A DNA stretch of 64,000 nucleotides, taken from contig JANTQA010000057.1 in assembly GCA_027625915.1 (NCBI GenBank), forward strand, positions 8,184,001-8,248,000, read 5' to 3'. Below the pieces are notes generated by a model. The model made no database searches, was not told where the DNA came from, and was given only the letters and a program-made list of their open reading frames with translations. The position numbers and the translations under genes were made by a program. The stretch comes from Anaeramoeba flamelloides (Eukaryota; Metamonada; Anaeramoebidae). Positions 57,201 through 64,000 of this stretch are shown here, in pieces; within the stretch, counting starts at the first letter, position 1; every line of letters begins with the position of its first letter.

Positions 57201-57698
57201 TCAAATGGGATCAAATTTGGCGAAATGCGAGAATATATGGCTCCGATTAATGAAGATATTGAATCGCTATTAACCGCAAGAAAGCAATTTCTTGAAGACA
57301 TTTCGAATATCAAAGGCGTGGATGTTCAATCCTTATTGAAACCTTATTCCCAGTCTTTTAAAACTGAGCACAGTGTCGAAGTGAAAAATATCTTTGTCCA
57401 TGAATATTTTAGACCAACCCTCGAAGAACAAATAGACGCATCCACATTTGCAGTCAATTTATTAACAGATATTCGGGAATATTCTAATTTCGTTCCTTCG
57501 CAAACAGGGTTGCCATTTTATACAAATGTTTATCATAGATTAGAAGAAATGTCATCAGTTGTTAATAATTTGACAAAGTTAATTACCCAAATTGATTTTA
57601 TAACAAAAAAAATTTCCAAAGACCAAGAAAATACTCATTCAAATACACCCAAAAATAAAAAAAGAAAATTCTTTGGAAAAAGAACAAAAAAGAAATAA
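51291..57698 (+). CDS. RasGAP-domain protein (first exon tentative)
   Basis: Firm exons are 55631-56028 and 56367-57698. A RasGAP domain speeds GTP hydrolysis by Ras-type GTPases. The arginine-finger segment SLFRSNDVITKVLHHY is present (Arg encoded at 56754-56756), as is the FLR block IFLRWICPNLVAP (Arg at 57087). Upstream helices include NCEKALDEYMNREDADNL, and a basic tail closes the protein. Exon 3 starts GAA-GAG-ATT after AAAAG. The 55631 acceptor is phase 1 and has a perfect TACTAAC branch sequence 23 nt upstream. The only matching upstream start I found is 51291-51486, ending G at a GTAATA donor; joining it gives 641 residues in frame with a 4,144-bp intron. Reading past that donor is open to 51617, so a separate small gene or extra exons remain possible. 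RasGAP identity is strong; the first exon is about 50%. Confidence 0.75.
52067..52219 (+). other. Small Cys/His-rich open frame inside the RasGAP intron
   Basis: Fifty codons with the spacing C-x7-C-x7-C-x2-H-x-H: KKCNYRKDPNLCPGHSHR is the core. The spacing resembles small C3H zinc-binding modules such as WRC or C3Hc3H. The frame is open upstream of the ATG back to 52019. It could be a skipped internal exon of the RasGAP gene, a fragment of another gene or chance. No splice signals clearly include it. Confidence 0.25.
52244..52983. mobile_element. TTAA-type element with ~85-bp inverted ends, copy 2
   Basis: It is bounded by TTAA at 52240-52243 and 52984-52987. The left end GGTTTACAACCGCTGGAATT and the right end AATTTCAGTGATTTTAAACC are inverted. 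Inside, GACACAAGATAATC mirrors GATTATCTTGTGTCGGG. It pairs with 20922-21693. A second TTAA element is nested at 52351-52529. No transposase is encoded. Confidence 0.8.
52351..52529. mobile_element. 179-bp TTAA-type mini-element, nested
   Basis: The ends GGGACTA and TAGTCCC are perfect inverts, flanked by TTAA on both sides (52347-52350 and 52530-52533). It contains a strong internal hairpin, CTCTATTAAATTTAG and AAATTTAATAGAG. Related to 50593-50768. It lies inside a larger TTAA element. Confidence 0.8.
53632..54118. mobile_element. Cluster of hairpin modules with GCxGTTAG junctions
   Basis: This is a large relative of the two hairpin elements in the LINE. Modules are separated by junction words GCAGTTAG (53631), GCGGTTAG (53710) and GCTGTTAG (54030), corresponding to CTAACGGC in the smaller copies. 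One end module has TTTTGAATTCTGGAAAAGC. The centre is a bigger palindrome, with CGTTAGGTTTTTTTGAGTTT near 53760 opposed by AAACTCAAAAAAACCTAATG near 53920. It lies in the RasGAP intron and is non-coding. Confidence 0.65.
54218..55451. mobile_element. 1,234-bp element with TCGCGAT arrays at both ends
   Basis: It has perfect 19-bp terminal inverted repeats GAGGTTTTGATGATAACAT, flanked by TA on both sides (or ATT if the ends are taken one base longer). Just inside the left end are ten copies of TCGCGAT or TCACGAT in about 180 bp (54244-54420). Inside the right end are four TCGCGAT and one TCATGAT (55345-55427). The motif is CpG-rich against an AT-rich background. No transposase is visible; the only sizeable frame (55052-55318) is unrecognised. 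A second copy starts at 63526. It sits 177 bp before a RasGAP acceptor. Confidence 0.85.
55601..55607 (+). promoter_or_regulatory. Probable intron branch site (TACTAAC)
   Basis: A perfect TACTAAC lies 23 nt before the AG at 55629-55630 that opens the RasGAP exon at 55631. It is the yeast-type optimal branch sequence and supports this acceptor over reading through from upstream. Confidence 0.6.
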
Positions 57699-58062
57699 TC
57701 GAATTTGATTTATTCATTTAATCCCTGATCAAAATATTGTGTATTTTATCACCAAACAAGCAAAACCTTTATTATTAATCAAATAATATAATTATATATT
57801 AGTTTTTAAAAAAATGCTTTTATTTTTAAGATTTTTTTTTTTTTTTTTCCGATAATTTATAAAATAAATTCGCTTTTTTTTAGTAAACCATTTTAAATAT
57901 TCTTATTTGAAATCCGGATTTATTTTGTATTTTTTGTTTAATTTTAAATAAAAATTTTGAAATTAAATTTTTATTTTTTCTCAATATTTAATAAATTTGA
58001 TAATTACAATAATACTTTTATAATAAATGATAATAATTTGGTAATTAATAAAAGATGGTTTT

Positions 58063-58790
58063 AAGGGGTTAGCATCTACCAAAATTAAGTCTAAGATTAA
58101 AGTATGTTGTTATTGGGTGTAAATCACATTAGTACACCAAGGATACAAATGTCTCTACAAAATAAGATTTAGTAAAGTTGTACTATTTGTTGATCCCATT
58201 AAATAAAAATGATATTGTATTAGTAAAAAATCAAAGAATTTCAGAAAAAAAATCTGCATTACACCACAAATTTGAAGGTTGTATCATGAATCTGAAGATT
58301 TTAAAGTTACTTAATATCTTTCTATATTTTGTTGTGAAAGATGTATATTAGTTACCAAAAAAATCAATTTTTCGAAAATTTTTATAATTAACATAGATTT
58401 TCTTTTTTGACAAATTATTTATAAAATATTGGGAATATATTGATGTTACAATTAGATTTATAAAAATGAAACAAAATTAATCAGCTTTTGTGTTTTTATG
58501 TTGATTGTTTATTGAGTTAATCTTTTTAATTAAAAAATTAAAAAAAAAAAAATAGTTACTTTTGAAAGTTCTAAATCTGAATTATTAAATACTAGAATAC
58601 TTTTAAATTGGTTTTTATTTTTAGATTTGGAAAAGGAATTTAAAAACAAAAATCTAGAAAATGAAATTTTTTACTTGTGATCATTTAGTAAAAAATGTAA
58701 TAATTTATTATCAAATAATATTTAAAACTGATTCTTTTCGAGTCATATTAACCCGGGGTACTGATATAATTTATACCCAATTATAACATA
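58063..58790 (+). mobile_element. ~730-bp TTAAGGGATTAGC MITE, full copy
   Basis: The left end TAAGGGGTTAGCATC leads to AAAGTATGTTGTTATTGGGT and GTAAATCACATTAGTAC. The right end carries the inverse, GTACTGATATAATTTATACC then CAATTATAACATATTTTAAT. The other copies are at 15269, 37573 and 47249. Non-coding. The outermost bases and duplication are not certain. Confidence 0.65.
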
Positions 58791-59003
58791 TTTTAATTCT
58801 GGGCAAATATATTGTGTATCTTCATAACTCTAAGGGGTCATAACATGGATCATGAAATTTTTTTCATCACTGAATTTTATCTTTTTTTTTGTTAAAGTAG
58901 AATTTTTAATTTCTAATATTCCTTACTTCGGTAATCTACATATTAAACAAAAAAATTATTTTTAGTTTTCTTTATGGAATTTGTTTTTAAAATATTTGAA
59001 TTC

Positions 59004-59060
59004 TTTAAAATTAAACCTTTAGGGGGGATTTAAATTTACTCCTAAAGGTTTAATTTTAAA
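59004..59060. repeat. Perfect 20-bp-arm hairpin
   Basis: TTTAAAATTAAACCTTTAGG at 59004-59023 is exactly complementary to CCTAAAGGTTTAATTTTAAA at 59041-59060, with a 17-nt loop. It lies between two convergent genes, so it could act in 3'-end formation or be a tiny MITE. Confidence 0.7.
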
Positions 59061-59748
59061 ATAAATTTTTTAACACAATTTTATCAATGAAATTTCGATC
59101 TATTAAGCAAAGATTTTTTATTCTTTAAAGTTTTAAAAAAGTTGTTTTCTGGTTTTCAAAAACTAAAAATAATTTAACAAAATTTGAAAAAATGATCCAG
59201 ATCTAAAAATTTAAAATTATATTTTAAGAAGAATATTGAATTAAAATCGTGAATACGTTCTATTTCTTTAATAAAGCTGGTTCACTTTTACTGAAAAAGA
59301 GTTGATATATAAATAAACAACACAGAAATCTTCTTTTCTAAAATTGATGAAATTATAATTGATAACTTTTTTCAATTTTTAAATCAGTGTTTTGGTTTTT
59401 TGTATATGAATTATTTTATTTTATTTTTTTTTTCTTTTTGGCGGTTATATTAGTATGAAGATTATTAATTTAGTTGTATTTTTAGTTAAATTATAAAAAG
59501 TTAATTTATAAATGAATACAAATTGTTTGTTTATTAAATTTTAATGATTTTGAAAATAAATTTTAATAATAATCTATTAATTCGAAAAAAAAAAATAACA
59601 AAAATAAAAATCTTGTGATTTATAGTTCTGGTAAATTATTATTTTAGATGATAAACGTGAATAGTATGTTGGGAGAAGTGGCTATTAAAAAATAATTACT
59701 TTCAAATTTTTTTAAATTGGGGGTTGGAATTTGGTTTATAAAAAGATC

Positions 59749-61097
59749 TTATTTTTCATGGTTTATTTTGTTTTTTATTTTTGCTAATTCACTTTTAAAC
59801 TTTGAATATTTATTAAATTGGTAATAATCATCAGAAAATTGTAATTCATTAAAAGTCTCTTCGTTGGAATTGTTTTGTTTGAAATTTAATTCACCTGTAT
59901 ATAAAAATTTTACTATTTTCTTCAAGACAGATTTAGATTTTTTTGAATAATCTTGTATTTGGGAAATTTCTGGTTGAAAATCGATTAGGCCTTGGAAAAG
60001 TCCAGAACGGGCAAAGAGGATTAATTTGTGTACTTTAATTAATTCATTACCAACCTCATTCTCGTTGTTAGCCACGTTCTGATTGATTTTGGTTTTGTTC
60101 ATTTTTTTATTTTTATTTTTATCTTTATTTTTTTTTATCTTGGATTTTTTTTTTTCCTTTATTTTATTTTTCCTTTTTTTGATCAAAATGGAAAAATTTT
60201 TAGATTCGTTATCTTTATATAATTTTAACAAATCATTTTTTAAATTATTTTGAGGGGGGTATTTTAAATTTAATTTCTTAAAAATATCTTTTATAGTCTG
60301 TTCATTTTCAATATAATCCGAATAAACCCAAGAGCACAAACATTTTAATTGATCTGTATCGAATATTTTCAAGGATGTTTCAATTTTGTTCATTGGAATT
60401 TGTAATCGTAAATTTAAGAAAAGTTTGTGGCATTTCACGTTATTTATTTCAATATCACATAATTTTGAAGATTTGTATAAATTGAGAAGATCATTTCTTA
60501 TTGGGTCCTTATCAGTAGTATGATAAATTACTGCCAATCTACATGAACACCATATATTAATATTATGGAATGGCTTGATCTCTTCAATGGGTATTGGCTT
60601 TGGTACCCTCCAAGTTTGCACCGATTTTATTGGTGAAAAATACCCCCCAAACCCCCACCCATAAAACTTGTTGTCTTTTGTTTTTACTATAGTTTTTGTA
60701 AAGCTTGTTGAAACTTGTACAATATTTTTATTTTCTAATGAGGGTATTGGAGAGAAAATAGTTCGAAAGTCGCTAATTCCATTTGTTGTTTTGTCTCCGG
60801 AGACCAACGTCTTGCCTTCTCTTGTAATTAAAATGGAATGCCTTTTTCCACTGACAACGGCTCGAACCTCGTTTGCTTTGATATGTGGTACTTCAATCGG
60901 GGTTCTTTGTTTGAAACTTTTTAAATTATCAATCCCTAGCATACTTTGTGAATTGTAGCCAAACGCCATTAATTTATTACCTGTGATAGTAGTATAAAAA
61001 AAGCTATCAGAATTTGGTGATGCAAATATACGTGAAACATTATCAGTAATATAAGCTGGCAGTTGTTTGTTTTTTAAAGTGCCTATTCCAAGTTGTG
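59749..61097 (-). CDS. RCC1-repeat protein with two BTB domains, 5' end not found
   Basis: From the ATG at 60969 there are 406 residues, but coding similarity continues upstream in frame (AQLGIGTLKNKQLPAYI, then NVSRIFASPNSDSFFYTT), a further RCC1-like blade. A likely acceptor is at 61098 (CCAATAG), so this is probably the last exon of a longer gene. I could not find the first exon. RCC1-like repeats occupy residues 1-150 (MAFGYNSQSMLGI, GWGFGG), a first BTB about 157-235 (LYKSSKLCDIEI, KCHKLFLNLRL) and a second about 244-406 (LLKLYKDNESKNFSILI, VHKLILFARSGLFQGLI, FLYTGELNF). The second BTB is split by a ~45-residue Lys/Asn-rich insertion (265-309). RCC1-BTB proteins usually act as adaptors or scaffolds; no specific role can be assigned. 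Confidence 0.75.
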
Positions 61098-62885
61098 CTA
61101 TTGGAAAGTTATAAATCCATTTATTTGTTCATTTTGGTTTTTAAAAAAATAAAGAGAAAAAAAAAATTTATTTATTGAAAGGGGGGGGATAAGTAAGGAA
61201 GAATTTAACAAAACAAAAAAAAAAGAAAAATAAATAAATAAATTTTTAAAGAATAATAATATCATTTGTATCTCCAAATTAAAAATTATAAATGAACTTA
61301 ATTAGTGGTGGGATAAAATCATGATAAAAATATTAACACTTATGAAAAAAATTCGATTAATTTTAAATTATGTAAAAGATATTTTTTTTTTTTTTTGTTT
61401 TTAATAAATATTCTGATCTTGAATTAAAAAAAGTTTGAAATTGTGATTTAATATTTTGTTTCTCAACTCCATTTCACCCAAATTAGCCTATCCAAAAATG
61501 AAAATTTTACTTTTTTTGTTTTGAGAATCAAAAAACATGCTGATTGTCTGGAAATAATAGAAATAATTGGCTTTGTAGTGGAGTTTATATCCATAAAAGA
61601 AATACATGAACAAACTTTAAATTTTTGAAAAAAAAAAAAGGTAAAAAAATTTTTTGGGCCCCTTTCATTGGAAATTGTTGATGTAAAATTTCTCAATTTC
61701 TTTCAAAAATTAAAATTGTTGACAATAAGATTTTTTAATGGTAAATATATACATTTTAAAATAAATCACAAATCCTTAATTTTCTTAATGCTATTTTGGA
61801 GTTTCAAATATTTTTTTTTTCAAATTACCTTTAAAAAAAATAAAAAAGAAAAAGAAAAAAAAGTAAAAAACAAAAACAAAAAAAAAAAAAAAAAATTTTA
61901 CTAAAACAAGAAAAAAAATTCTGATCTAAAAATTGAAAATTTATTTTGAGAAGAATAATGAATTAAACCCAGAGAATATGTTCTATTTATTCAATAAAGC
62001 TGGGCCCCTTTGACTGAAAAAGAGTTTAAAATGTTAAAAAAAAAAATAAAATGGTATTATTTTCGATTATTACAAATATTGAATTAATGATTTTTTTATT
62101 TGGTTTTTATTTAAATTGGAATCTCCACTAATTATATCATCATTAAATTGGGATTGTGATGTAATTTTATCTAATTTTTTTTAAAAATTCCAATAAATTT
62201 TTATTTCTTCATAGAATAATAATAATAATTGAAATTGTATAACTATATTTCCAGAAAATCTTTATGTTGTATTAATATTTCTCTAATAAAACCCATTAAC
62301 ATATTTTTCAATTTAAGAATTATATCAACATTTTTTATTTAATATCTATTATTTTTTTTAAAATTAATGAAAATTCAATTGCATTATTTTTAGAAAAACG
62401 TTATAATAATTGTAGTCAATTCCCAATTTTAAATTATTGTTAATTTTTATTTGGGGTGTGGTCATGTAAGTTTAATAGTTTAGCAATTGTGTATTTTTGA
62501 ATTAACAAGGTTTTTTTATTTGTATTTTTCAAATAAGTTATTTTAACAAAAAAAAAATATAGAAAACACAATTGGGCAAATATAAATAGTTAGAGAATAG
62601 ATCACAAATTGTATCATTTGAAGTAAATCAATTTCGTAACGAAAAAGTAAAAGATATGTTTCAAATAGTTAAAATTAAAGCATTTGGGAATATTAAAAAA
62701 CAAAAAATCACTTTTTCTTGACTTTAATAATTTTGATTTTTTATATATTCTAAACCCTATAATCTTTACAGTTATTTCACAATTTGTTATTTGAGATTAT
62801 GCTGAATTTTTTTTTTTTATTCTCTGAATTTTTTTCATTGAGATCCTTTGGAATTTATTTCATTAATTCAAAATCTTTTGAAATT

Positions 62886-63450
62886 ATTATTATTATTGAG
62901 CAAGTGTAAATTACACTCTAAATGTCATTTTACTTAAATTTCCTTAAAGATAATTTAAGTGTAAAATCATAAATTTCACAATTATTAAAGGGAATACATA
63001 CCCAAATTTTCTTTATATATAAAAACAAAAAATTAAAAAGAAAAAAAAGGGGGGGCTCAAGAACATTGGAAAAAAGAAAGAAATTTAAAAAGGGTTTATA
63101 AGAAGCAATTGGTAAAAAACCAAAAAAAAAACTCAATTTAATTTATAAATAAGAACACCCAAAATATGACCTCAAAAATTTTTGGTTAATTTAATTTAAT
63201 TTAATAGTTGATCATGAATGTTCATTTGAGGATCGTTGTTTAATTGTCATAATTTCTTCTTTCTTTTTGATCTCATTTGCTTTAAAACCTTTGGTATTTT
63301 TGCCTTTGCTTTTTAGGTTTTATTTTCAAGTTACTAATATTTCCGTGTTTCAGTGTCTTAGTATTAGCAAGTATCCACTTAATGTTTATCCTTTGTAACT
63401 CTTCTTCAAAATATAAAGAAAATTCAGCTAGGGTAAAAATGGAAAAAAAT
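62886..63450 (+). mobile_element. SINE-like retroposon, copy 3
   Basis: 565 bp, flanked by AAAATCTTTTGAAATT (62870-62885) and AAAATCCTTTGAAATT (63451-63466), a 16-bp duplication with one mismatch. It has the same head (AAGTGTAAATTACACTCTAA) and tail (AATGGAAAAAAATAAAA) as the other two copies. It differs internally by a GGGGGG tract near 63050. Confidence 0.88.
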
Positions 63451-63525
63451 AAAATCCTTTGAAATTGGCTTGAATTTCCTTTAATTTTTTTCATCCAAAT
63501 TTTTTAAACAAATGAATATTATTAT

Positions 63526-64000
63526 GAGATGTTTTGATGATATCTATACTTAATTCACGACAAAGTTACAAAAATGCCCATAATTTTCATCGAATCGTGA
63601 TATTTTCAGAAAATCACAATATTCAATATTATCACGATAATATGACAAATCGCGATATTCTATAAAATCGCGATAATTATTTAAAAATCCTGATAAATGC
63701 CAAAATATCACGATTAAAAAGTAATCACGATAAAATAGTTGTTAGTTTTTGGTCTAATTGAGAAATATTTGTACAATGAAATTTTTTTTGATCAAAAAAT
63801 AGATTAGGTGAAAAAAAGTTATTCTTTGAAAAAACAACAAAAAAAATACTTGATTCAATCAAGGATCAGATCAAAGTGTGTTATTGTATTTTCTTTTGAT
63901 TTTGTTGACAAACCTATAGATCCTTTTAGATCAATAACAATAAGAACTAAAGAATAAATAAATATTTTCTCAATCAATCGTAGTTTTATAAATTGAGTTG
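63526..64000. mobile_element. TCGCGAT-array element, second copy, cut by window end
   Basis: It starts GAGATGTTTTGATGATAT, close to the 19-bp end of the 54-kb copy, and then follows it base by base: an array of TCACGAT, TCGTGAT and TCGCGAT motifs from about 63554 to 63732, then GATCAAAAAATAGATTAGGT and CAATCAAGGATCAGATCAAA. Several array motifs are changed to TCGTGAT, TCACAAT or CCTGATA. The right end is outside the window. Confidence 0.8.

Larger units (their letters stand above)
57699..59748. other. Region between convergent RasGAP and RCC1-BTB genes
   Basis: No gene is recognised. It contains a full ~730-bp MITE (58063-58790), a perfect hairpin (59004-59060) and, near 59180-59300, a stretch shared with 61915-62030 (CTAAAAATTxAAAATTxxxTTTTxAGAAGAATA, AATAAAGCTGG). 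The rest is A/T-rich. Confidence 0.6.
61098..64000. other. Gene-free right end of the window
   Basis: Upstream of the RCC1-BTB exon I see no convincing first exon. The region has a G8 run at 61182-61189, A-rich tracts near 61840-61900, a repeat shared with 59180-59300, a SINE-like element (62886-63450) and the start of a TCGCGAT element (63526-64000). Small frames here are within repeats or A/T-rich sequence. Confidence 0.6.

Noticed and set aside
1..64000. tRNA, rRNA or spliceosomal snRNA genes
   Set aside because: I looked for GC-richer cloverleaf-like or conserved snRNA stretches on both strands and found none; a tRNAscan-SE/Infernal run would be needed to be certain.

Overview
This window looks like part of the nuclear genome of a free-living unicellular eukaryote with a very AT-rich, intron-containing, repeat-laden genome. 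The proteins are eukaryotic house-keeping and trafficking proteins (COP9 signalosome subunit 3, Arp3, V-ATPase subunit e, an Atg18/WIPI-type PROPPIN, Vps41, a RasGAP) plus BTB-domain proteins. Introns are GT-AG. All eight genes end in TAA, and no exon needs a reassigned codon. The Arp2/3, HOPS and PROPPIN genes, the BTB fusions and the Q/N- and E/K/N-rich tracts would suit an amoeboid protist such as Anaeramoeba. That assignment is inference only; no marker in the window names the organism.

Layout: 1-2149 has no gene but holds a MITE and a hairpin. 2150-8237 is CSN3 (+), split by a 4.56-kb intron that contains a 5'-truncated LINE inserted in an older repeat. 11939-14810 is Arp3 (+, five exons). 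14811-20087 is repeats. 20088-20535 is V-ATPase subunit e (-, three small exons). 20536-24621 is repeats, including a TTAA-flanked element. 24622-30717 is a PROPPIN (+) with a 4.9-kb intron full of mobile elements. 30718-33864 is repeats. 33865-42334 is Vps41 (+) with a ~750-residue Q/N- and E/K/N-rich N-terminal extension and a 3.3-kb intron. 44619-46235 is an intronless BTB-BACK-GATase-like fusion (-). 46236-51290 is a dense MITE field. 51291-57698 is a RasGAP gene (+; first exon tentative) whose long intron contains nested transposons. 59749-61097 is an RCC1-BTB-BTB protein (-, 5' end missing). 61098-64000 is repeats.

The most informative content is the mobile DNA. By eye I can delimit: (i) a SINE-like retroposon of ~566 bp in three copies, each with its own 14-16-bp target duplication; (ii) a LINE with a conserved stem-loop before its poly(A), one copy having a visible duplication and a paralogous empty site; (iii) a modular hairpin element inserted twice in that LINE and present as a larger cluster elsewhere; (iv) a 1,234-bp DNA element with 19-bp terminal repeats and clustered TCGCGAT motifs near both ends, with a second copy running off the window; (v) several TA- or TTAA-flanked MITE families, some nested.

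Roughly a fifth of the window is coding. Each of the four introns longer than 3 kb carries at least one delimitable element. The genes do not form one pathway. Three act on endolysosomal or autophagic membranes (Vps41, PROPPIN, V-ATPase e), two bear on the actin cytoskeleton or small GTPases (Arp3, RasGAP), and CSN3 and the BTB proteins belong to or resemble components of the cullin-RING ubiquitin system.
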